Source: Rhodopirellula sp.
Lineage (GTDB): Bacteria > Planctomycetota > Planctomycetia > Pirellulales > Pirellulaceae
Direction: 5' to 3'
DNA: 42,807 bases
NCBI GenBank assembly: GCA_024644085.1
Contig: JAHELS010000032.1
Coordinates: 1 to 42,807, forward strand
The position numbers and the translations under genes are program-made. How positions within the stretch are numbered: position 1 is the first letter of the stretch; each line of letters opens with the position of its first letter. Shown here in pieces: positions 34,431 to 42,471 of this stretch. The notes beneath the pieces are model-generated. The model worked only from the letters and a program-made list of their open reading frames with translations. It was not told the DNA's origin and made no database searches.

Positions 34431-35069
34431 GTGTCACACTCTGATCCGCATCCCGAATCCGGTTCCTCCCGTTTTTCCATCCTTTGGTGGGCCATCCCGC
34501 TGTTGATGCTGTTCGTCGTGATGGTCGCCCTGCAACCGAATCGCCATTCGGCCTCGGGCCCTGACAGTCCGGCCATTGGCAAACCCGGGCCAAGGATGGA
34601 TCTGGTTCGATTGGCCAGTAACCCGCTCGAGGGTCGCGTCGACACTCTTCGCCGCGGCGAGGTCGCTCTGATCCACTTTTGGGGCACCTGGTGTGGACCG
34701 TGCAAGATGGAATACCCGGAACTCGCAGAGATGGTCAAAGACTTGGAGCAAAACGAGAAATTCCGCTTCCTGTCGGTTTCGTGTGAGGCGGGTCGGGGCG
34801 AAACGTTCGAGGTTCTGCGGCAGAAGACAGAGGACTATTTTTCATCCGAGGGGATTGCTGGTGCAGTGTATGCCGACCCCCAAGGCACGACTCGACTGAG
34901 CACCGCGCAGCGACTTGGCCGCAACGAAATGTTCTACCCGACATCGATTGTTGTCGACGCCGACGGAAACATCGCCGGAGTCTGGGAAGGCTACGCGCCC
35001 GGTTCGGTCGATGAAATGAAACTACTGGTCAAGAGATTGCTGGCCGAACAAGTGGCCTCAGCGACTTGA
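34431..35069 (+). CDS. membrane-anchored TlpA-like thioredoxin
   Basis: 212 aa from a GTG. A single N-terminal membrane anchor (ILWWAIPLLMLFVVMVAL, residues 17-34) places the thioredoxin domain outside the cytoplasm. The active site FWGTWCGPCKMEYPEL and the cis-Pro region MFYPTSIVVDADGNIAGVWEG are complete. The insert between them (SCEAGRGETFEVLRQKTEDYF) is that of TlpA/ResA reductases. Likely reduces disulfides in exported proteins or supports cytochrome c maturation. No ccm gene is nearby. Confidence 0.9.
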   Translation: MSHSDPHPESGSSRFSILWWAIPLLMLFVVMVALQPNRHSASGPDSPAIGKPGPRMDLVRLASNPLEGRVDTLRRGEVALIHFWGTWCGPCKMEYPELAEMVKDLEQNEKFRFLSVSCEAGRGETFEVLRQKTEDYFSSEGIAGAVYADPQGTTRLSTAQRLGRNEMFYPTSIVVDADGNIAGVWEGYAPGSVDEMKLLVKRLLAEQVASAT

Positions 35070-35102
35070 GATCATCGCGACCTAACGGACGAGACGCGGC
35101 CT

Positions 35103-35233
35103 AGGCACTGTCCCGCAAATGTGAGCCGAACGCGCTAGCGTCGGGCCTTCCGTTGACAACAGTTCAGATTTGCGGCCGCGGCAAGCGTCGTCGGCTCACC
35201 AATTCGCCTTTCATCATTTACGGGACAGTGCCT
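35103..35233. repeat. 131-bp dyad repeat (MITE-like) overlapping the 3' end of thiE
   Basis: Outer arms AGGCACTGTCCCG (35103-35115) and its exact reverse complement (35221-35233) enclose a second dyad: GTGAGCCGA (35121-35129) and TCGGCTCAC (35191-35199). Between them sits CGCTAGCG (35132-35139). There is no coding capacity. TGAGCCG...GCTAGCG sequences are a recurrent dispersed motif in Pirellulales as I recall. The right arm supplies the last codons and the stop of thiE. Confidence 0.75.
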
Positions 35234-36287
35234 GGCGGGTCAAGCGTGCTCGTAGCTCGGCTGCGGCTCTTGGCCCATCGTCGGCGTCGCGCACCGCGCC
35301 GGTGACCGCGATCCGATCGATACCCGCCTCAATGACGCGGCCAAGATTCGAGGCGTCAATTCCACCGATCGCGAACGCCGGCAGCTCGATTTCGCCGGCG
35401 ACCTCTTCTAAAAAAGCTGTCCCAGCATACGACTCGAATTCTTTGGTGCGCCCCGGAAAGACGGGTCCGCAACCAATGTAATCGGCACCATCGCGGATCG
35501 CCGCCCGCGCCTGTTCGATCGAATGGGTCGAGACGCCGATCAATCGATCCGGCCCGACGATGCGGCGAGTTTCCGCGACCGGCAATTCTTCCTGGCCAAC
35601 ATGCACGCCGTCGGCACCAGCGGTAGCGGCAATGTCGGGACGATCATTCATGATGAAAAGTTTGTCGTGCGCCCGCGCGATACCCGCTGCCAAACGCGCT
35701 CGACCCAGCAGCGTGCGATCGTCCGTGCTGCGATCACGCAGTTGAATGACATCGACGTCACCGGCGAACATCCGTGTCACTTCGTCGACAAACTTCGCTT
35801 CGCTCTCTCCGGCATCGACCAACACGTACAATTTCGCCTGGACGATCCGTTGGCGTCGCCGTTGGCGGCACAGGTTTTTCTCGAGTGCCGAACTGAGGTC
35901 GTAGCATCGATATCGAATCTGCTCGATGGATTTTGCCATCGAAGGATCAATCGTCTTTCCATACTCCTCGAGGACGCGCAGCGATTGTTGAGTGCGTGAC
36001 GCTGCGGCCGCCACGACGTCGGTCACGTTGGCCCGGTGGTACTCTTTAGGACCCGCGATTTCGGTTCCCACGTCACCACCTGTATCGCGTGCCGAAAGCA
36101 ATTCGTCGCGCGGCAAACGGCTCAGTGCCGCCGCCAGAGCGTGCCGAAGCGATTTCCACTCCTGAGTCGATTGCGGGTCATTCAATACGAACCTCGCAAA
36201 TTCTTCCATGGTGCGCAAACCCTCCCCCGCTCGATTCGCCGAGGCATCGATAATACGATAGATGGATTGCAGAGCTTTGTCGGACAT
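35214..36287 (-). CDS. thiE: ThiD2-ThiE fusion: thiamine phosphate synthase
   Basis: 357 aa. Residues 1-140 are the ThiD2-type domain (YRIIDASANRAGEGLRTMEEF, LKSLRHAL-like helix, RVLEEYGKTIDP). Residues about 150-350 are thiamine phosphate synthase: [66 protein letters not shown] and AIGGIDASN. It joins HMP-pyrophosphate and thiazole phosphate to give thiamine phosphate. The start at 36287 leaves 20 bp to the divergent SGNH gene, so there is no room for a TPP riboswitch. The final residues QALSRK are encoded by the repeat element. Confidence 0.92.
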   Translation of the reverse strand: MSDKALQSIYRIIDASANRAGEGLRTMEEFARFVLNDPQSTQEWKSLRHALAAALSRLPRDELLSARDTGGDVGTEIAGPKEYHRANVTDVVAAAASRTQQSLRVLEEYGKTIDPSMAKSIEQIRYRCYDLSSALEKNLCRQRRRQRIVQAKLYVLVDAGESEAKFVDEVTRMFAGDVDVIQLRDRSTDDRTLLGRARLAAGIARAHDKLFIMNDRPDIAATAGADGVHVGQEELPVAETRRIVGPDRLIGVSTHSIEQARAAIRDGADYIGCGPVFPGRTKEFESYAGTAFLEEVAGEIELPAFAIGGIDASNLGRVIEAGIDRIAVTGAVRDADDGPRAAAELRARLTRQALSRK

Positions 36288-36307
36288 CGAAACCGGGCAG
36301 GTGAATA

Positions 36308-37051
36308 ATGAACGCGTTAGGAAAATTGGTTTGTGTCGCCGCCGTGATCGCGGTGCTCGCCCCGTTGTCGGCACAGGATGCACCCACAAAGAAGAAGGCA
36401 GCGGAGAAGGCAAAGCCGGTGCGAAGGGTGCCACCCGCCTTCCAGCCGCCCGAGGTCCAAGCCGGACTCCCACACGTGCTGTTGATCGGCGATTCGATCT
36501 CGATTGGTTACATGTTGGACGTCCGCAAACAACTCTCGGGAGAAGCCAACGTTTGGCGTCCGCCCACCAATTGTGGACCAACGACGCGGGGTTTGGAATC
36601 ACTCGACCAGTGGCTCGGGGACCGAAAGTGGGATGTGATCCATTTCAACTTTGGGCTTCACGACCTGAAGTTCATGGGACCCTACAACGAAAATCTCGCT
36701 GATCCCGACTCCGAAACGAGCCGACAACAGGTGCCGATCGCCGATTACCGAGCGAACCTCAAGCAGATCGCCGAGCGTCTGAAGAAAACGGGTGCCAAAG
36801 TCATCTGGTGCGAAACGACGCCGGTTCCCGAAGGATCGAAGGGACGCGTTGTCGGCGATTCGAAGCGTTACAACGTCGCAGCCGCGGAAGTGATGGCCGA
36901 GGTCGGCGGAATCAAAATCGATCCGCTCTACGCGTTTGCCAAGGAGCACGCTGAACAGAAAAAGGCCAACGTCCACTACAGCGCCGCGGGAAGCGAGAAG
37001 CTGGCCGAACAAGTCGCCCGCAGCATCCGCGCCGCACTGAGCTCGAATTGA
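36308..37051 (+). CDS. exported SGNH/GDSL hydrolase
   Basis: 247 aa. The signal peptide ends LSAQ|DA and is followed by a Lys/Ala-rich linker. The SGNH blocks are present: block I LLIGDSIS, the Gly of block II in NCGPTTRG, block III FNFGLHDLK (Asn replaced by the LHD variant of this branch) and block V NVHYSAAGSEKLA with the catalytic His. Likely an esterase or acetylesterase acting on polysaccharide decorations. It is divergent from thiE and upstream of tRNA-Arg. Confidence 0.86.
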   Translation: MNALGKLVCVAAVIAVLAPLSAQDAPTKKKAAEKAKPVRRVPPAFQPPEVQAGLPHVLLIGDSISIGYMLDVRKQLSGEANVWRPPTNCGPTTRGLESLDQWLGDRKWDVIHFNFGLHDLKFMGPYNENLADPDSETSRQQVPIADYRANLKQIAERLKKTGAKVIWCETTPVPEGSKGRVVGDSKRYNVAAAEVMAEVGGIKIDPLYAFAKEHAEQKKANVHYSAAGSEKLAEQVARSIRAALSSN

Positions 37052-37113
37052 GACCACGAGGCTCTCTTTCCGATCGTGTCTTTCACTCTTCACTCTTTAC
37101 TCTTCTTCCTTTC

Positions 37114-37186
37114 GCCCTCGTAGCTCAGTGGATAGAGCACCGCTTTCCTAAAGCGGGTGTCGCAGGTTCGATCCCTGCCGGGGGTG
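37114..37186 (+). tRNA. tRNA-Arg(CCT)
   Basis: 73-nt cloverleaf. Acceptor 37114-37120 pairs with 37179-37185, D-stem GCTC/GAGC, anticodon stem CCGCT/AGCGG with loop TTCCTAA (anticodon CCT at 37147-37149), and T-stem GCAGG/CCTGC with loop TTCGATC. The discriminator is G. The acceptor has wobble pairs G1-U72 and U5-G68. No CCA is encoded (the sequence continues CTG), so the tail must be added. Confidence 0.95.
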
Positions 37187-37231
37187 CTGGTCTGACCCGT
37201 TTCGAGTGAAGCATCGAGAGGCTGGATAGTG

Positions 37232-38587
37232 ATGGACAGGGTGTTACAGCGCGCGATCCTTCTCCCGTTTCTTTTCCTGACGTTGGTGGGAAAGCCCGAT
37301 GCCGCGTCACCGAACGTACTGATCATTACGGCGGATAACCTGGGTTACGGCGATCTGCAGTGCTACAACGCCGACTCGAATGTGCGCACGCCCAACCTGG
37401 ATCAACTGGCTGCCCAGGGTGCGCGGCTGACCAGTTTCTACACGGCCTCTTCCACCTGCACGGTATCGCGCGCATGCCTGTTGACCGGCCGCATCGCGCA
37501 GCGGCACCGCCTGGTCAATCAACTACCCGGTGTGGATGGGAATTACGGCGTTGGTTTGAACCAGAACGAGATCTTGATTCCTGCCATTTTGAAAAGTGTG
37601 AAGACTCCTTACGCGACCGGTTGCTTTGGCAAATGGAACATCGGTTTCGCCAAAGGATCCCGGCCCACTGAAAGAGGGTTTGACGAGTTCATCGGCCATG
37701 TTTCCGGGAACATTGACTACTACCGTCACAACTACCGACAGATGCACGACTTGTACGATGGTGTGAGGGAGTTGCATCGGCAAGGAGAGTATTCCACCGA
37801 CATTTTCGCTGATGCTTGTATCGAATTCATCACGCGTGAGACCGAGGCGAAACAACCCTGGTTTGCCTACCTGCCCTTCAATGCGCCTCACTTTCCGATG
37901 AAGGGAAACAAGCAACCGGGCCAACCAACCAGGTGGCAGGCACCCGATTGGGCATTTGAACCTTACGGTTGGTCGCCGGAGGAAGAAGATCCCTATCGGA
38001 GGTTTTGCGCGGTGGTGTTTGCGCTCGATCGTGCCATTGGCCGGGTGCTCAAAGCACTTGATGACGCAGGTGCGTCGGACAACACATTCGTATTTTTCAT
38101 GTCGGACAACGGCGCATTCATGCTCGGTCGCAGGGGCTTGGATGTCGGCTCGAACCATCCGCTCCGCAGTGGCGGGATCACTTGCTGGGAAGGCGGAATT
38201 CGCATTCCCGCAATCGCGCGTTGGCCCACGAGAATAAAACCAGGTATCGTCATCGACCAACCGCTGTGGTCGCCCGATTTGTCGGTGACGACTGCGGCGA
38301 TTGCCGGCGCCGAGTTGCCCGGGAATGTTGTCTTTGACGGAAAAGACATCACCGCCGTGTTGTGTGACGGCGCGAAGTCGCCGCACGAATCGTTCTATTT
38401 CAGCTTCCGCAGCCACAGCGCGGTCAGGAAAGGCGACTGGAAGATCGTTCGCGAGAATCCGGGCGAGAAATGGAAACTCTTTAACCTGGCGGAAGACGTC
38501 GCAGAATCAAGCGACCTGGCGAAGGAGCGTCCGAAGAAACTCCATGAGCTGACCTCCATCTTCGATTCGTGGAACGATTCCTTTTGA
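37232..38587 (+). CDS. exported sulfatase (arylsulfatase family) with unusual CTVSR active-site motif
   Basis: 451 aa. Signal peptide ILLPFLFLTLVGKPDAA, then the sulfatase fold: IITADNLGYGDLQCY, LDQLAAQGARLTSFYT, STCTVSRACLLTGR (Cys76), GKWNIG, FMSDNGAF and GGIRIPAIARWP. The formylglycine motif is normally CxPSR; here the Pro is Val. The second Asp of the usual ADD metal pair is Asn (ADN), a variant I have seen in this family. Whether Cys76 is converted to formylglycine is open. Substrates are probably sulfated polysaccharides. ATG 37232 is chosen; GTG 37229 is adjacent. Confidence 0.9.
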   Translation: MDRVLQRAILLPFLFLTLVGKPDAASPNVLIITADNLGYGDLQCYNADSNVRTPNLDQLAAQGARLTSFYTASSTCTVSRACLLTGRIAQRHRLVNQLPGVDGNYGVGLNQNEILIPAILKSVKTPYATGCFGKWNIGFAKGSRPTERGFDEFIGHVSGNIDYYRHNYRQMHDLYDGVRELHRQGEYSTDIFADACIEFITRETEAKQPWFAYLPFNAPHFPMKGNKQPGQPTRWQAPDWAFEPYGWSPEEEDPYRRFCAVVFALDRAIGRVLKALDDAGASDNTFVFFMSDNGAFMLGRRGLDVGSNHPLRSGGITCWEGGIRIPAIARWPTRIKPGIVIDQPLWSPDLSVTTAAIAGAELPGNVVFDGKDITAVLCDGAKSPHESFYFSFRSHSAVRKGDWKIVRENPGEKWKLFNLAEDVAESSDLAKERPKKLHELTSIFDSWNDSF

Positions 38588-38638
38588 CGATCGCTCGTTT
38601 CGCTCTGGTGTGCATGTCGGCGTCGCACCGCCGGCGAT

Positions 38639-40390
38639 TCATCGGGCCTCAAACACTTTCGCTCCGTCGATCCATGTTGCGATCACCTTCGTTTCGCGAA
38701 TCTCCTCGTCGGTGCATCGCAGCAGGTCCCGGTCGATGACGACGAAATCGGCCCGTTTGCCGACTTCGAGCGACCCGACTTCTTCTTCGGCCCGCATCAA
38801 CCAGGCGTTGTTGATCGTGTAAAAGCGAATCATCTGCTCGCGCGAGAGCGATTGTTCCGCGTGGATCGGATGATCGTGCCAACGGGCCTGCCGCGTGACG
38901 GCGATCCACATGCCGAGAAACGGGTTGTAGGGGTTCACGCTGCGGAGCGACCCGATCTTCTGCATGTGATCGCTTCCGCCCCCGGCGATCACGCCGGCAT
39001 CGAACAGACTTCGTAGCGGAATGAAGTGCGTGAGTCGCTGCTCGCCAAACTGGGCGACCAGTGTTCGTGCATCGAGATACAGCCAGGCCGGCTGGAGATC
39101 GATGCCGATACCGAGATCCGCCGCGCCGTTGATCGCCGCCTCGCTCATGAAGCTCGAGTGCGTGATGGACGAATGGGTTGGCGCGATGGGTATTTCCTCG
39201 TTGACGCGCTGGTACGCCTGCACCAGCGCCTCGACCGCGGCGTCCCCCTGGCAGTGCGCGGTGAACGCGAGGTTGCGCCGCGCACAGGCTCTCACCAGCG
39301 TTTCCAGCCGCGCCGGGTCGATGTATTGCATGCCCCGGTATCTGGGATCCTCGATCCCGTAGATCGTGCTGATTCCCCACGGCTGTCGGAAAAAGGCGCT
39401 GCCGGTCAGCATGCCGCCGTCCTCAAAAACCTTCACGCCAACGACGCCGAGCCGCGGATCGGGCTCGCGAAAGTAGGGGTCCGCCGCGATGGTGTCGAGT
39501 CGTTCTTCGATCTCCGCAATCTCTGCACCTGGAGTGAGGCTTCGTGACATTCGCACGCGCAGCGGTAACCGATTGGCGGCGAGAAGTCTTGCGTACTGCG
39601 ATCTCGATTCATCGTTGCAATTGCGATCGATGATCCCGGTGATGCCCCAGCGAACGTAATCGTCCAGGAGGTCAACGAGGCGGTCATCGCGGTCGGCTTG
39701 GGAAAGCGACTTGCGGTCGGAATCTGGTTTTGTATGAAGAATCGAGGCGGCACGGCGCAACAACCCGCTGGGTTCGCCCGTGGCATCGACCAACACCTGG
39801 TCGGGATGCTTCAACGCAAATTCCTTGTCGATCCCGTTTTCCTTCAAGGCGAGTGAGTTGGCGCTGCCGTCGGGGCCGGTTCGAAAAGCGACGGGGTGAT
39901 CGGGGGCCGCCGCATCGAGTTCCGCACGGGTCGGATACCGTTGTTCACGCAGCCGCGTGATGAACACCTGCGAGAGCGTGATCCACTCGCCTTTGGGAAC
40001 AACCGCGGCGCGGCTGCGAACGTACGCCAGCACATCATCGATCGATTCCATCGATGGGATCTCGTGATCGGCTTCGTAACGGCTTGCGCCCGAGGGGTGC
40101 ACGTGTGAATCGATCAACCCCGGCAATACTGTGCGACCGTCGAGTTCGACGACGCGCGTCGCGGGGCCAATCCGGGTATTGATCTGATCGTTGGAACCGA
40201 CCTCGGTGACACGTCCCTCGTCAATCGCCATCGCCTCGACGATCCGGAAATCTCCATCGACGGTGAGAATCGTCCCACCGCGGACGACAAGGAAGGCAGG
40301 TTCCGCGGCGATCACGCCCCACGCGGCGGGATAGAATACGAGGGAGATCGCGGCAAGGATTCCCGTGACGAAGCGGTGATTGCAGATCAT
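38639..40390 (-). CDS. exported amidohydrolase (YtcJ-like)
   Basis: 583 aa. A signal sequence (GILAAISLVFYPAAWGVIAA) precedes the metallo-hydrolase domain: LDGRTVLPGLIDSHVHPSG with HxH, KGEWITLSQV, GVVGVKVFEDGGML with the probable bridging Lys region, FTAHCQGDAAV, and GVIAGGGSDHMQ with the late Asp. The C-terminus reads EVGSLEVGKRADFVVIDRD, as in YtcJ/formamide deformylase proteins. Substrate unknown. Its ATG overlaps the stop of the upstream WD40 gene by 4 bp, so the two are made together. Confidence 0.88.
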   Translation of the reverse strand: MICNHRFVTGILAAISLVFYPAAWGVIAAEPAFLVVRGGTILTVDGDFRIVEAMAIDEGRVTEVGSNDQINTRIGPATRVVELDGRTVLPGLIDSHVHPSGASRYEADHEIPSMESIDDVLAYVRSRAAVVPKGEWITLSQVFITRLREQRYPTRAELDAAAPDHPVAFRTGPDGSANSLALKENGIDKEFALKHPDQVLVDATGEPSGLLRRAASILHTKPDSDRKSLSQADRDDRLVDLLDDYVRWGITGIIDRNCNDESRSQYARLLAANRLPLRVRMSRSLTPGAEIAEIEERLDTIAADPYFREPDPRLGVVGVKVFEDGGMLTGSAFFRQPWGISTIYGIEDPRYRGMQYIDPARLETLVRACARRNLAFTAHCQGDAAVEALVQAYQRVNEEIPIAPTHSSITHSSFMSEAAINGAADLGIGIDLQPAWLYLDARTLVAQFGEQRLTHFIPLRSLFDAGVIAGGGSDHMQKIGSLRSVNPYNPFLGMWIAVTRQARWHDHPIHAEQSLSREQMIRFYTINNAWLMRAEEEVGSLEVGKRADFVVIDRDLLRCTDEEIRETKVIATWIDGAKVFEAR

Positions 40391-41385
40391 TCGAAATACG
40401 CCGTCGACCAGATTTTGATTGCCCCGCCGTTGCCGCTGGTCGCCAAAAGCGAACCGTCGGGGTTGATCGCGAAGCCGCGAACGGTGTCGTTCCAACGCCG
40501 GCCTTGAATGATCTCACCCGTGGCAGCTTGGCGCGACTGGATCGTTTCGTCGCGCGTGACGCTGTATACGATCGAGCCATCGGGCGAGAAAACGGACGCT
40601 TCGAAGCAGCGCGCATACGGAGGCGTCGGCCGTTTCCAGATCTGTTTCCCGGAGCGGGCATCCCACATTCGAATGGTACGGTCCCAACCGCTGGTCAGAA
40701 ACGCGTCGCCGCTCGGTGCGAACACCACGTGGGATGTCATTTCGCCCCCGTCGTGTGACATCGCGTGACGGAGACTTAGCGACGTATCGTCAAAGTTGTA
40801 CGCCCGTACTCCGCCGCGGTACTCGCTGGTTGCCAGCATTTTTCCGTCGGGCGAAAAATCGAGAAACATCGCGTTCGTGTTCGGGTCAGCACGCGCATTG
40901 GCAACGGCCTCCCATGATTCGCAGTCCCATACGAAAATGGTCCCATCCGCCGACGTCGATGCAAGCCATCGACTGTCGGCTGAGAATTTGACGCCGATGA
41001 CTCGATCGGTGTGGCTTGTGAGGACCGCGACCCTTTGGCCCGTGTCGGCCTCCCAAACTCGCACCGTCGCGTCGCGCGAGCCGGACGCGACATGTTTGCC
41101 GTCGGGCGAAAACGAGAATCGAAAGATGTCGGCCTCGTGGCCGGCAAATCTTCGCACGAGGTCGCCCGATTCGATGTCGTACGTTTGAACAAAGCGATCC
41201 CCGCAGGCGGCGACCGACTTTCCATCGGGCGAAAACTGCACCCATTGAAGCGTCCCGTCATCGGCATCGATGACTCGCAACGGTTGAAAGGGAACTCGGT
41301 CCGATGTACCGGGCGGCTGACCACCCGCCGGGGTCGCCGCGATCATCAGCACGATCGTGGCTGACACGGTGTTGCGAATCGACAT
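40387..41385 (-). CDS. exported WD40-repeat protein
   Basis: 332 aa. The start at 41385 gives a signal peptide (TIVLMIAATPAGG). About seven WD40 repeats follow, each with the pattern V-x-F-S-x-D-G-K...A-S-x...D-x-T-V-x-V-W, for example FSFSPDGKHVASGSRDATVRVWE, VKFSADSRWLASTSADGTIFVWD and VVFAPSGDAFLTSGWDRTIRMWD. One propeller should result, which is a protein-interaction platform in the periplasm. It is translationally coupled to the amidohydrolase, suggesting a complex. The frame open upstream to 41670 lacks coding character. Confidence 0.88.
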   Translation of the reverse strand: MSIRNTVSATIVLMIAATPAGGQPPGTSDRVPFQPLRVIDADDGTLQWVQFSPDGKSVAACGDRFVQTYDIESGDLVRRFAGHEADIFRFSFSPDGKHVASGSRDATVRVWEADTGQRVAVLTSHTDRVIGVKFSADSRWLASTSADGTIFVWDCESWEAVANARADPNTNAMFLDFSPDGKMLATSEYRGGVRAYNFDDTSLSLRHAMSHDGGEMTSHVVFAPSGDAFLTSGWDRTIRMWDARSGKQIWKRPTPPYARCFEASVFSPDGSIVYSVTRDETIQSRQAATGEIIQGRRWNDTVRGFAINPDGSLLATSGNGGAIKIWSTAYFE

Positions 41386-41635
41386 GGTGATGGCCCTGGC
41401 AAAGAGAGTCCTCGACGTTGCGGTCCAGCATACATGACCGCTGAGGCGTAAGGTTCCGTCCGCCGTTTGGGCGGTCCAAAAACCACGGCCGGCGCAGTGG
41501 AATCCTCTCGCCAGCCGAGGCACAGGGGTCGTCGTGGTGCTATGCTCTTGGATCGTGATTCGATTTGCCCCTCGCGAGTCAAAGTGAACGTCGAATTCAC
41601 AACGCCGGCACGCGACAACTTCTCCGGAGTTCCCG

Positions 41636-42403
41636 ATGCCTACCCGTCCTTCTTTCCTCGCCTTGGTCATGCTGTGCGCCTCGGCAGGCGTCGTCTTCGA
41701 CGCCCCTGTCTCGAGTGCAGATGTCTATGAACTTCGGACTTACACGGCCGCCGAAGGCAAACTCGACGCACTCAACGCGCGGTTCCGCGATCACACCGTC
41801 GAACTGTTCGAGAAACATGGGATCGAGTCGGTCGGTTACTGGGTGCCCACGGACGAGCAACGCTCGAGCAACACATTGATCTATGTCATCAAGCACAAAA
41901 ACCGTGATGCCGCCGCAGCATCCTGGAAAGCTTTTATCGCCGATCCCGATTGGCAGAAAGTAGCCAGGGAATCAGGCGTCGGAGCTCTCGCCGGTCTTGA
42001 ATCGGTCTACATGGAGGCGACCGACTATTCACCGACGTGGGACGTCGAGAAGGAAAACGGCGTCGCCGATGATGACGATCTGTTTGAGTTGCGGATCTAC
42101 AAGGCGGCCGAGGGCAAACTCGGTAAGCTCGACGCACGTTTTCGCGACCACACAATTGACCTGTTCCGCCGCCACGGCATCAAGTCGGTCGCCTATTGGC
42201 ATCCGGTCGACGAGCCGGCGTCGAATGACACGTTGATCTACATCATCAAGCACAACAGCCGCGATGCGGCCAAGGAATCTTGGAAGGCATTTGGCCAGGA
42301 TCCCAAGTGGAAAGAAGTTGCGCGGGAATCGGGCGTCGGCCGGCTCGCCGAGCCGCCTGAGTCGATTTACATGCGGCCGACGGATTACTCTCCGATTCGT
42401 TGA
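41636..42403 (+). CDS. exported protein with two NIPSNAP domains
   Basis: 255 aa. A signal peptide (FLALVMLCASAGVVFDAPVSSA) is followed by two closely similar NIPSNAP units (about residues 29-135 and 140-255). Each has the pattern YELRTYTAAEGKLDALNARF / FELRIYKAAEGKLGKLDARF, then SVGYW / SVAYW, NTLIYVIKHK / DTLIYIIKHN and a closing DYSP. The ferredoxin-like halves probably form an intramolecular dimer. Function unknown. GGAG (41626-41629) precedes the ATG. A possible -10 TATGCT lies about 100 bp upstream. Confidence 0.88.
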   Translation: MPTRPSFLALVMLCASAGVVFDAPVSSADVYELRTYTAAEGKLDALNARFRDHTVELFEKHGIESVGYWVPTDEQRSSNTLIYVIKHKNRDAAAASWKAFIADPDWQKVARESGVGALAGLESVYMEATDYSPTWDVEKENGVADDDDLFELRIYKAAEGKLGKLDARFRDHTIDLFRRHGIKSVAYWHPVDEPASNDTLIYIIKHNSRDAAKESWKAFGQDPKWKEVARESGVGRLAEPPESIYMRPTDYSPIR

Positions 42404-42471
42404 TGTGGGGAAACCGAATTTTGCATGGAAAGTGATGTGACCGTGTCTTCGTTATTGCGGAGGAGTCGCTC

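Noticed and set aside
36288-36307. TPP riboswitch before thiE
   Set aside because: Only 20 bp separate thiE from the divergent gene, and no thi-box sequence is present.
35214-36602. Longer thiE start (462 codons)
   Set aside because: The extra N-terminus is antisense to the SGNH gene and Arg/Pro-rich. The ThiD2 domain begins right at ATG 36287.
37186-37200. GGTCTGACCC after the tRNA as a copy of the 19715 palindrome
   Set aside because: Only 10 bp match, without arms or a partner repeat; probably chance.
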